Positions 1 to 5,930 are shown, numbered from the stretch's first letter. The stretch: 5,966 nucleotides of DNA from Verrucomicrobiota bacterium (GCA_013152075.1 JAADHD010000026.1:1-5966); one strand, 5' to 3'. Numbers and translations are program-made. Notes: generated by a model not told the origin, from the sequence alone.

Positions 1-187
1 TATCTCACGTTTGCGTGTGGTTAAAAATTTAAAAAAATTAGGTGTACCTGAAGGCTGGAAAAAAACATCACTGTTACGAAATTGTCTTCCATTGTTGCTG
101 GATCAACAAGGCCATTGGCTGGAAGACACAACAGTAAGATTGGATGATGAGCTGGGGCTAACTTATGAGAAAAAGGAGAGTGAATGA
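1..187 (+). CDS. cas3: Cas3 helicase-nuclease, C-terminal end only (partial)
   Basis: Only the last 61 residues are present; the first complete codon starts at base 2 and the TGA stop is at 185-187. Cas3 is the HD nuclease and SF2 helicase that Cascade recruits to unwind and degrade the target DNA. The catalytic domains lie outside the window. The visible tail ends in a segment with V-R-L-D-D-E-L-G-L-T-Y-E, which resembles the 'Y-D-P-E-L-G-L-V-Y-E' ending seen in many Cas3 C-terminal domains. Just before it is a P-E-G-W-K...L-L-R stretch, also common there. The stop overlaps the casA start in an ATGA quartet (184-187), so the two genes are translationally coupled. The assignment rests on this short tail plus its position directly upstream of casA, the usual I-E order. 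A different gene is unlikely, but the tail alone would not prove it. Confidence 0.82.
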   Translation, partial: ISRLRVVKNLKKLGVPEGWKKTSLLRNCLPLLLDQQGHWLEDTTVRLDDELGLTYEKKESE

Positions 188-1704
188 GTCAGTTTAATTT
201 GGTAGACGAGAAATGGATACCGGTACGTTTTCTGGATGGCACACGAGATGAACTTGGTATCAGCGATGTTTTACTGAAATCTAAGGAGATCGAATCCATT
301 GAGGATTCATCTCCCCTGGTGGTAGTTGCGCTGTACCGCTTTTTGTTGGCGGTGTTGTATCGAGCATTGGAAGGGCCAACGGATATTGATCAGGCTAAAG
401 ACTTTTTCAAAGATGGGTTGCCTAGCGAGAAAATTACCGCTTATCTAGTGGAGTGGCGGGACCGGTTCTGGTTGTTTGATGAAAAACATCCGTTTGGGCA
501 AATCCCTTCTTTTGAACCGGAGACATGGCGTGCCTGGACATCACTTGCTGCTGAACATAATGCAGATAACGCCAAGGTGCTATTCGATCATGTGGATGTT
601 CGTACCCCAGGTGGTATTTCCGAGGGCGTAGCAGTGCGATGGATGCTGGCTACGCAAACATTTTCGGTAAGTTGTGGCAATAGTGAATTGTCTCACACGG
701 GCACCGCGCCATCGGCCACAGCTGTGATGGTGTTACCTCTTGGGCGAGACCTTCAGGACACACTTCTGTTTTCTCTTGTACCACAAAATCGTGAGATTTT
801 TATTAATGATGTTGCCTTATGGGAAAGAGCCCCTGAATTGGTTGAAAATCTGAAGATGGGGGTAGAGCGACAAGCTACCGGATTTGCTGATATATATATG
901 TGGCGAACCCGCGCTGTTCGTTTTCAGAGAAATGATACCAGTTGCATTAAAAGCTTGGCCTTTGCTTCAGGTGTCGGCTGTTCCTCGACAGATTTGATAG
1001 ATCCTATGCTGGGATACCGTATTGATGATGTGAAGGGGCGGTTACCTGTTCAGTTTCGTGATAGAGGGCTTTGGCGAGATTTTGATTCCCTTTTGCCCGA
1101 CCAATCTAGCTTGTCCCCACGCGTAATTGAACATGCAATAACGCTAACCCGAGCAAATGGGAAGCGTTTCCCAAAATCAATGATGGCCCTCGGACAGGCA
1201 AACAATAAGGCGAAAATCGAATACTGGCGCATGGACTACTTTTCTCTGCCGGGTGCGTTGGCCGCAGATCGTTATATCAGGGTTGAAATTCGGCAACTAC
1301 TTATTGACGCTGAAAAATCTCAAAAAATACTTTGGGCTGCTTGTCGATCATTTGCCCGTGATTTGTTGAGTAGAGGGGCTAGAAAACCAGATGGGAAAGA
1401 TATCAGCAAATTTGTTGAGCAAATATCCGTGAATTCTTGGTATTGGTCTATGTTGGAATCCCGTTTCCATGAGATTTTGCGCGAGTACACTCTCAATCGT
1501 GATGATGAAGAAATTCGCTACCTCTGGCTCAATGCGGTACGAGATTCTTTAAAATCAGCCTGGGACCAGCATAGCGCCTCTGTCTCCACTGGGGATGCCT
1601 GGGCCATTAGAGCCCTTGTCAAGGCCGAAGGGCGAGTATTACGTCAGTTGAAGAAATTGCGAAATGAAATTTCAATTCTTGAGCCAGTAGAGGTGTCTGC
1701 ATGA
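184..1704 (+). CDS. casA: Cascade large subunit CasA/Cse1 (Cas8e)
   Basis: A 506-residue protein, close to the 502 residues of E. coli CasA. This is the type I-E large subunit: it recognises the PAM, helps open the target duplex and recruits Cas3. The N-terminus (F-N-L-V-D-E-K-W-I-P-V) is the family hallmark. Residues 131-200 hold the conserved core: K-V-L-F-D-H, then an S-C-G-N-S segment near 163-167 and L-L-F-S-L-V-P at 194-200. The helical C-terminal part ends with R-V-L-R-Q-L-K-K-L (484-492), matching the end of the four-helix bundle. The four cysteines (Cys164, 254, 266, 387) do not form CxxC pairs, so the zinc site of the E. coli protein is probably absent. The start is fixed by AAGGAG at 173-178, five bases before ATG, and by the ATGA overlap with cas3. 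The stop overlaps the casB start in the same way. Confidence 0.96.
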   Translation: MSQFNLVDEKWIPVRFLDGTRDELGISDVLLKSKEIESIEDSSPLVVVALYRFLLAVLYRALEGPTDIDQAKDFFKDGLPSEKITAYLVEWRDRFWLFDEKHPFGQIPSFEPETWRAWTSLAAEHNADNAKVLFDHVDVRTPGGISEGVAVRWMLATQTFSVSCGNSELSHTGTAPSATAVMVLPLGRDLQDTLLFSLVPQNREIFINDVALWERAPELVENLKMGVERQATGFADIYMWRTRAVRFQRNDTSCIKSLAFASGVGCSSTDLIDPMLGYRIDDVKGRLPVQFRDRGLWRDFDSLLPDQSSLSPRVIEHAITLTRANGKRFPKSMMALGQANNKAKIEYWRMDYFSLPGALAADRYIRVEIRQLLIDAEKSQKILWAACRSFARDLLSRGARKPDGKDISKFVEQISVNSWYWSMLESRFHEILREYTLNRDDEEIRYLWLNAVRDSLKSAWDQHSASVSTGDAWAIRALVKAEGRVLRQLKKLRNEISILEPVEVSA

Positions 1705-2207
1705 ATAGTTTTATTGAATGGTTAGAGAAGCTGAATGCGAGTGATACACGAGTAAGGGCGGTTTTGCGTCGTAGTCTGTCTTTTAAGCCTGGAACATATT
1801 TTCGGGCTGCTCCATACGTTGAACCTTTCTTAAAGAATGAAGAAAACGAATGGAGGCGAGAGATTTACTATCTGGTGGCGGGGCTCTGGGCTTTGCATTG
1901 GCGTGAAGGTCGTAGCGAGCAACCACCCTCGCTAGGAAAGGCAAGTGCCACTCATCAGTTGGCTACAAATTCAGCAAGTACGGAGCGGCGTTTTATTGCC
2001 CTACTGGATGCCGACCATGATCAATTACCGCACCGCTTGCGACAAATGGTTTCCCTACTTAAAGATCAACCCATTGACTTTGGAGAGATGTTGAAAAGAT
2101 TGATGTATTGGGATGATGATCTGAAAAGATCCCAAAATGCCTGGGCACGAGATTTTTACCGCACCTTGAATAATGAAAAAAATACTGAAATGGAGACCAG
2201 TGAATGA
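1701..2207 (+). CDS. casB: Cascade small subunit CasB/Cse2
   Basis: A 168-residue, all-helical small subunit, near the usual 160-180. Two copies normally line the belly of Cascade and stabilise the displaced DNA strand and R-loop. Family signatures are clear: R-A-V-L-R-R-S-L (19-26), a P-Y-V-E-P-F-L segment (38-44), Y-Y-L-V-A-G-L-W-A-L-H (56-66), then E-R-R-F-I-A-L-L-D-A-D (95-105), L-P-H-R-L-R-Q-M-V-S-L-L (109-120) and the closing W-A-R-D-F-Y (148-153). The many arginines suit nucleic-acid contacts. The start ATG shares an ATGA quartet with the casA stop and has AGAGGTG (1689-1695) five bases upstream. The last 13 residues or so are charged and probably disordered. The stop overlaps the casC start in another ATGA. 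Confidence 0.96.
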   Translation: MNSFIEWLEKLNASDTRVRAVLRRSLSFKPGTYFRAAPYVEPFLKNEENEWRREIYYLVAGLWALHWREGRSEQPPSLGKASATHQLATNSASTERRFIALLDADHDQLPHRLRQMVSLLKDQPIDFGEMLKRLMYWDDDLKRSQNAWARDFYRTLNNEKNTEMETSE

Positions 2208-3619
2208 AAACAATAATTGAAATTCATGCCTTACAGAACTATGCCCCATCCAACTTGAATCGTGATGATACCGGGGCGCCAAAAGATGCTTTATTTGGTG
2301 GGACGCGTCGTGCCAGAATTTCTAGCCAATGTCAAAAACATGCAGTAAGAAAATATTTTGATGAGGTCAGTAGTGATTTCATCAAGTCACCTCACCTTGC
2401 AGATCGCACTAAACGGCTGCTTTCTGAGTTGCAAAGAAAGCTGGCTGAAAAAGGAAGGGAAGGAGAAGATGTTGAGGAAAAATTGGGAATGGTGTTTTCC
2501 TCTATGGGACTGAAGCTGAAAGATAACAAAACGGAATATCTGCTTTTTCTGGGAAGAAATGAAGTTGACAGTTTGGCATCATTGATTGATGAAAAATGGA
2601 ATGAAATAGGTGATCCCGCCGCCCGGTTGTCTGCTATCAGAAGTAAACTAAAAGATAACCTTTCCGGTGATGAAGGAAAATTAAACGTTATCCAGTATGT
2701 GTTGAAAATTTCTGGAGATAAGCCGAAAGAAGAAGGTGTCGTTACTGTTGAAAACAATTTTGATGACATATTGAATATTGTTAACAAGCATTGGGATAGC
2801 ATTGATCCATCCAAGGTCTTTGATGATTCTGGGAAACCAAGAAAAGGGCGCAAGAAGAGTGATAAGGGTGACTGGGAACTTGATTTGGAAAAAGTCCTTA
2901 AAGATGGAAAAAATGAAGTTTCGGCGCTGGGGGAATCATTGTTAGCACTTCTTGATGGCGGAAAGGCTGTTGATTTGGCATTGTTTGGGCGGATGTTAGC
3001 TAATATGCCCGAGAAAAACCAATACGCCTCTTGCCAAGTTGCCCACGCAATTTCCAGTCACGCGGTTGAGCGTGAGTTTGATTTCTACACGGCAATGGAT
3101 CATCTCAAACCCGAAGACACAGCCGGTGCCGACATGATGGGTACGATTGAATTCAATTCAGCCTGTTTTTATCGTTATGCTGTGATTGATTGGGGAAAAC
3201 TAGTTGAGAATCTTCAGGACGATGTTGACCTGGCGGCTAAGGGGTTGCAGGCATTCCTTGATGGATTTGTAGTGGCCGAACCAACCGGGAAACAAAATAG
3301 TTTTGCGGCCCATAATGCACCTGAGTTCGTGGCTGTGTCGGTGCGGAGAAACACCGCTCCTCGTAATCTGGCAAATGCTTTCGAAACGGCAATCCGCGTG
3401 AATAAAACTGAGTCCCTTACCAAGGAGTCGGCGACACGCTTGTCTGCTAAATCGGCGGCATTAGACAAATTTTATGGTACTACGTGCAATGCCCGTTATG
3501 TTGTTTCTGAAGATACCTTTGGTGAGCGATTCGATGCGAAAGGACTTGGGAAGCAGGAAGAGAGTGTTGCCGCAGTTATAGCGTGGGCGTTGAGTGAAGT
3601 TACCAAAAAGGGGGAGTGA
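2204..3619 (+). CDS. casC: Cascade backbone subunit CasC/Cas7e with a long insert
   Basis: Cas7e forms the six-copy filament that holds the crRNA spacer and presents it for pairing. The RAMP-type fold signatures are present: S-N-L-N-R-D-D (16-22), K-D-A-L-F-G-G (27-33), R-I-S-S-Q-C-Q-K-H-A-V-R (38-49), V-D-L-A-L-F-G-R-M-L-A (256-266), Q-V-A-H-A-I-S-S-H (278-286), D-F-Y-T-A-M-D-H-L (293-301), G-T-I-E-F-N-S-A (313-320) and P-T-G-K-Q-N-S-F-A-A (360-369). At 471 residues it is about 108 longer than E. coli CasC (363). Nearly all the excess lies between residues about 100 and 250, in the helical domain. That part is rich in Lys, Asp and Glu and includes a basic patch near 211-222 (K-P-R-K-G-R-K-K). 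The DNA there is AT-richer than the rest of the gene. The start ATG overlaps the casB stop, with TGGAG at 2191-2195 upstream. Confidence 0.96.
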   Translation: MKTIIEIHALQNYAPSNLNRDDTGAPKDALFGGTRRARISSQCQKHAVRKYFDEVSSDFIKSPHLADRTKRLLSELQRKLAEKGREGEDVEEKLGMVFSSMGLKLKDNKTEYLLFLGRNEVDSLASLIDEKWNEIGDPAARLSAIRSKLKDNLSGDEGKLNVIQYVLKISGDKPKEEGVVTVENNFDDILNIVNKHWDSIDPSKVFDDSGKPRKGRKKSDKGDWELDLEKVLKDGKNEVSALGESLLALLDGGKAVDLALFGRMLANMPEKNQYASCQVAHAISSHAVEREFDFYTAMDHLKPEDTAGADMMGTIEFNSACFYRYAVIDWGKLVENLQDDVDLAAKGLQAFLDGFVVAEPTGKQNSFAAHNAPEFVAVSVRRNTAPRNLANAFETAIRVNKTESLTKESATRLSAKSAALDKFYGTTCNARYVVSEDTFGERFDAKGLGKQEESVAAVIAWALSEVTKKGE

Positions 3620-3620
3620 C

Positions 3621-4319
3621 ATGGCCACCTTATTGCTTCGTTTAGTCGGCCCTATGCAGTCATGGGGTACTACCAGTCGTTTTGGTCAACGAGATACAGG
3701 AAAGGAACCCAGCAAATCGGGAGTGATCGGATTGCTGGCGGCTGCCTTGGGGTTTGATCGTGAGGAATGGACTGACCTGGAACCACTTACCTATCTGTCG
3801 ATGGGGGTTCGGCATGATCGCCCCGGTGTGTTGAAAAAGGATTATCAGACGGCAGGCTGTGCTGCCACTGACACTATCATCAAGGCGAATGGTACCCAAG
3901 AAAAGGGTGGTGGTGTTGTATCCACTCGCTTTTATCTGGCTGATGCTGCTTTTCTCGTAGGTATTGAATCTGAAGATCGGCTTTTGCTTAAACGAATTTA
4001 TAACGCCTTGCGTGATCCGGTTTGGCCGTTGGCGTTGGGGCGTAAATCCTATGTGCCATCGGAACCAGTTTGGATAAAGGATGGTTTGCAGGAATTGTCG
4101 TTGTACGAGGCATTGAAAGAGTGGCGATGGATTAGTTCTCCACGAAAATGGGAATCTCCCCCTGAAAAACTTTTGATCTCGTTGGAATCTGAGGATGGTT
4201 CTGGTGTGCTCAGAATGGATCAGCTCCTGTCGTCATTTGCAGAGCGGCATTTTGGTTCGCGATTCGTGCGTTCTGAATGGGTGGATTTTTCACAGGAGGT
4301 GACGGATGTTTCTGCATAG
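3621..4319 (+). CDS. casD: Cascade subunit CasD/Cas5e
   Basis: A 232-residue Cas5e, which caps the 5' handle of the crRNA at the foot of Cascade and contacts CasA. The N-terminal strand L-L-L-R-L-V-G-P-M-Q-S-W-G (4-16) is the Cas5 hallmark, followed by T-G-K-E-P-S-K-S-G-V-I-G-L-L-A (26-40), the conserved glycine-rich turn and helix. Further family features are T-R-F-Y-L-A-D-A-A-F (102-111) and P-V-W-P-L-A-L-G-R-K-S-Y-V-P (133-146). An in-frame ATG at 3594 exists inside casC, but I chose 3621: it places the M directly before the conserved first strand as in E. coli, has a strong AAGGGGGAG (3608-3616) four bases upstream, and lies one base after the casC stop. The 3' end overlaps casE by 14 bp. 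Confidence 0.95.
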   Translation: MATLLLRLVGPMQSWGTTSRFGQRDTGKEPSKSGVIGLLAAALGFDREEWTDLEPLTYLSMGVRHDRPGVLKKDYQTAGCAATDTIIKANGTQEKGGGVVSTRFYLADAAFLVGIESEDRLLLKRIYNALRDPVWPLALGRKSYVPSEPVWIKDGLQELSLYEALKEWRWISSPRKWESPPEKLLISLESEDGSGVLRMDQLLSSFAERHFGSRFVRSEWVDFSQEVTDVSA

Positions 4320-4980
4320 AATTCATCTCGATCCACGTTGCCGTGAGGCAAGACGCGATTTGGCTGATCCCTATCAACTGCATTCCACTCTTTGTCGTGC
4401 CTTCAGTCCGCCTGACGAGAAATGTCCCAAAGGTACTTTTTTGTGGAGGCTTGAGCCTGAAACTGACCCTTCAGGTTGTCCACGTGTTCTGGTGCAGAGT
4501 CAAGAGAAGGCTGTTTGGGAAAGAATTGCTGTTAAAGGGTGGTTGGCACAATCTGAGCAAGCCATTGATTTGAGCCAACGGCTTAAATTGGATGCACTAA
4601 AGGCTGGCCAGCGTTTTCGTTTTAGATTGTGTGCAAACCCATGTGTAAAGCGTGATGGCAAACGCCAAGGTCTAATGCAACGGGAGGAGCAAGAGGCATG
4701 GCTTGTGCGAAAAGGAAAGCAACACGGGTTTTCATTACCGGGGCTTACATCTTTTGACCTAACAGAGTCTCCGACGGAGCGAGTTGATGTGCGGGTATCT
4801 CAAGGGCAGGTACTTCAGGGTAAACAGCATGATGGCAACCACATTCAGATTTTTTCGGTGTTGTATGACGGTACGCTTGTAGTTACTGATGTTGAAAAGT
4901 TTAAGGCTGCACTACATGCAGGTATTGGTCATGGCAAGGTGATGGGGCTTGGGTTGCTCTCAGTGGCACCAGTTGTATGA
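4306..4980 (+). CDS. casE: CRISPR RNA endoribonuclease CasE/Cas6e
   Basis: A 224-residue Cas6e, which cuts the repeat hairpins of the precursor crRNA without metal and stays bound to the 3' handle in Cascade. The N-terminus (M-F-L-H-R-I-H-L) is the first RAMP strand. His26 in D-P-Y-Q-L-H aligns with the catalytic His20 of E. coli CasE (L-Y-Q-L-H). F-R-L-C-A-N-P (106-112) matches the conserved 'F-R-L-R-A-N-P', and the C-terminal glycine-rich loop G-I-G-H-G-K-V-M-G-L-G-L-L-S-V-A-P (206-222) is intact, so the enzyme is probably active. Start: ATG with a near-perfect AGGAGG (4294-4299) six bases upstream, inside the end of casD. This is the best ribosome binding site in the operon. It is the last Cascade gene before the interposed toxin-antitoxin pair. 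Confidence 0.96.
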   Translation: MFLHRIHLDPRCREARRDLADPYQLHSTLCRAFSPPDEKCPKGTFLWRLEPETDPSGCPRVLVQSQEKAVWERIAVKGWLAQSEQAIDLSQRLKLDALKAGQRFRFRLCANPCVKRDGKRQGLMQREEQEAWLVRKGKQHGFSLPGLTSFDLTESPTERVDVRVSQGQVLQGKQHDGNHIQIFSVLYDGTLVVTDVEKFKAALHAGIGHGKVMGLGLLSVAPVV

Positions 4981-5012
4981 TCATTTTCCTCGCCAAGTCT
5001 TTTGGCTGCGGT

Positions 5013-5040
5013 TTGCTGCTGGTGTAGCGCGCAATAAATT
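5013..5040 (+). promoter_or_regulatory. Weak candidate sigma-70 promoter for the toxin-antitoxin pair
   Basis: A possible -35 TTGCTG (5013-5018) is followed after 16 bases by TAAATT (5035-5040), which matches four of six bases of TATAAT. Transcription would begin near 5047, about 37 bases before the antitoxin ATG. The -10 lies inside the palindromic region, as expected if the antitoxin represses its own transcription. The match to consensus is poor, and such matches occur by chance; position is the main argument. Confidence 0.3.
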
Positions 5041-5066
5041 GTGCCATCATTTGATAGCGCAATTTA
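5029..5066. promoter_or_regulatory. Candidate antitoxin operator: near-palindrome plus extra half-site
   Basis: Bases 5035-5066 form a 32-bp near-palindrome centred between 5050 and 5051, with 13 of 16 symmetric positions complementary. The outer arms are TAAATTGTGC (5035-5044) and GCGCAATTTA (5057-5066), and the inner arms are ATCA (5046-5049) and TGAT (5052-5055). A further GCGCAAT at 5029-5035 makes a second, overlapping 16-bp near-palindrome with ATTGTGC (5038-5044). This gives three half-sites in alternating orientation, ending 17 bases before the antitoxin ATG. Phd/YefM antitoxins typically bind such sites to repress their own operon, with the toxin acting as corepressor. The symmetry is seen directly; binding is inferred. 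As RNA the same bases could fold into a hairpin in the leader. Confidence 0.6.
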
Positions 5067-5083
5067 AGAAGAGAGGCATACTT

Positions 5084-5407
5084 ATGGACACCTTTACTGT
5101 AAGAGATCTGCGTGAACGCACTGGAGAGTTGATTCGGGATGCCGAGATGGGTGAATTGTCGGTGATAACAAAGCATGGACGACCGGTGTTTATCGCCGTT
5201 CCCTTCGACGAGAAGGTGGTGAAATCTGGTGTGTCTACGGCTTTGGCCATAAAACTGTATCTGGAAGAAGTATTGAGTCTGGGCAAGGCCGCAAGGTTTG
5301 CAGGTTGCTCAGTAGCGGAATTTACTGAATGTCTTGGCGAGACCGGTATCCCCAGCGTGCGGTATTCAGCAGAAGAACTGGACAAAGAGTTGGCTACCAT
5401 TGGTTGA
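5084..5407 (+). CDS. Antitoxin with Phd/YefM-like head and UPF0175-like tail
   Basis: A 107-residue protein that I read as two domains. Residues 1-43 look like a Phd/YefM antitoxin N-terminus, the dimerising, DNA-binding part: F-T-V-R-D-L-R-E-R-T-G-E-L-I, then S-V-I-T-K-H-G-R-P-V-F-I-A-V-P. Residues about 51-104 look like UPF0175: A-L-A-I-K-L-Y-L-E-E-V-L-S-L-G-K-A-A, A-G-C-S-V-A-E-F, G-I-P-S-V-R-Y-S-A-E-E-L-D-K-E-L. UPF0175 proteins are often encoded next to DUF3368 PIN toxins, as here. The expected role is to bind and neutralise the following toxin and to repress the pair. I start it at ATG 5084 because an AG-rich ribosome binding site (GAGAGG, 5071-5076) sits seven bases upstream and the Phd homology begins there. 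The in-frame extension upstream runs back into casE and has no homology. The coding strand is slightly more GC-rich than casE. Confidence 0.85.
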   Translation: MDTFTVRDLRERTGELIRDAEMGELSVITKHGRPVFIAVPFDEKVVKSGVSTALAIKLYLEEVLSLGKAARFAGCSVAEFTECLGETGIPSVRYSAEELDKELATIG

Positions 5408-5906
5408 GTCAAAAAATCAGTTAATCGTTGCGGATGCCAGACCACAGATTGCCTTCGCGCGACTGGATTTGTTGGCTCTGTCGCCAGAAATGTTTGGCAC
5501 TTTGCTGGTGCCTGAAGCTGTGCTGAGTGAGTGTCTGCATATTTCCACTTGCCCGGATGCGAAAGTGATTTTGCAGGCTAGGGATACCGGTTTGCTGGAA
5601 ATCAGAAGTGATCAACTGGCTGCTGTCGGGGACAATTCACCCGCACTGGGTGCGGGTGAGTTGGTGGCGATCCGTCTGGCACAAACGTTGAACTGTCTGG
5701 TTTTGGTGGATGACAAACTGGCTCGGCGAGTTGCTGCCTCGGCAGATTTGCGTGTTATTGGCACGGCCGGAGTGCTTGTCATGGCCAAGCAGCAGGAAAG
5801 AATTTCAGCTGTTGCTCCCTTATTGCACATTTTGCAGACCTCCGGTTACCACTTGGCTGCCGATCTGGTGGAGCGCATTCTTCAGTTGGCAGGCGAACAG
5901 AAATGA
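5400..5906 (+). CDS. PIN-domain toxin, DUF3368 family
   Basis: A probable toxin ribonuclease of 168 residues from TTG 5400. PIN toxins cut RNA with a cluster of acidic residues and Mg2+ or Mn2+. Candidate metal ligands are visible: Asp12 (I-V-A-D), Glu39 or Glu44 in V-P-E-A-V-L-S-E, Glu87 in L-G-A-G-E-L-V-A-I, and Asp104-Asp105 in L-V-L-V-D-D-K-L-A-R-R-V-A. The DUF3368 signature follows: V-I-G-T-A-G-V-L-V-M-A-K (119-130) and P-L-L-H-I-L...G-Y-H-L (140-152). No in-frame ATG or GTG lies between 5334 and the catalytic Asp12. TTG 5400 gives the usual N-terminal length, overlaps the antitoxin end by 8 bp and has AAAGAG (5384-5389) upstream. TTG 5334 is an alternative that would add 22 unconserved residues. 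Unusually, Asp12 is followed by Ala-Arg rather than the Thr/Ser-Ser common after the first Asp. Confidence 0.85.
   Translation: MVESKNQLIVADARPQIAFARLDLLALSPEMFGTLLVPEAVLSECLHISTCPDAKVILQARDTGLLEIRSDQLAAVGDNSPALGAGELVAIRLAQTLNCLVLVDDKLARRVAASADLRVIGTAGVLVMAKQQERISAVAPLLHILQTSGYHLAADLVERILQLAGEQK
5637..5659. repeat. Perfect 10-bp inverted repeat inside the toxin gene
   Basis: TCACCCGCAC (5637-5646) and GTGCGGGTGA (5650-5659) are exact reverse complements separated by TGG. In mRNA this is a stable, GC-rich hairpin with a three-base loop. It lies over toxin residues about 80-87, just at the conserved Gly-Glu, so the bases are also constrained by protein sequence. No T-run follows, so it is not an intrinsic terminator. 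A role in mRNA stability or in lowering cas1 expression is possible but unproven. Confidence 0.6.
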
Positions 5907-5930
5907 ACAACAAAGAAAAGGAATAACCTC

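Larger units (their letters stand above)
4981..5083 (+). other. Intergenic gap upstream of the toxin-antitoxin pair
   Basis: These 103 bases are the only sizeable non-coding stretch in a window where other Cascade junctions overlap or nearly touch. The gap separates casE from the antitoxin gene and holds the candidate operator and promoter listed separately. It also holds a weak 5-bp inverted repeat (GCCAA 4992-4996, TTGGC 5002-5006) with no T-run after it, so I do not call it a terminator. No gene, repeat array or recognisable cas remnant is visible. Confidence 0.8.

Noticed and set aside
2392..2853. Minus-strand open frame of 153 codons opposite casC
   Set aside because: It is a mirror of the strongly supported casC gene, has serine- and leucine-rich composition typical of antisense frames, and shows no family signature.
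3594..3620. In-frame upstream ATG extending casD by nine residues
   Set aside because: It lies inside casC, has no good ribosome binding site, and the Cas5e family begins at the M encoded at 3621, which has a strong Shine-Dalgarno.
4992..5006. Inverted repeat GCCAA/TTGGC as a terminator after casE
   Set aside because: The stem is only 5 bp and is not followed by a T-run, so it would not terminate transcription convincingly.
5051..5082. TTGATA (5051-5056) with CATACT (5077-5082) as a promoter
   Set aside because: The 20-base spacing is too long and transcription would begin past the antitoxin ribosome binding site.
4949..5083. In-frame upstream extension of the antitoxin gene into casE
   Set aside because: The extra residues show no Phd homology and cover the palindromic region; ATG 5084 has a ribosome binding site and starts the recognisable domain.
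5903..5926. ATGA-coupled seven-codon ORF between the toxin and cas1
   Set aside because: It is too short and has no support; the cas1 start at GTG 5931 with its own AAGGA explains the region.
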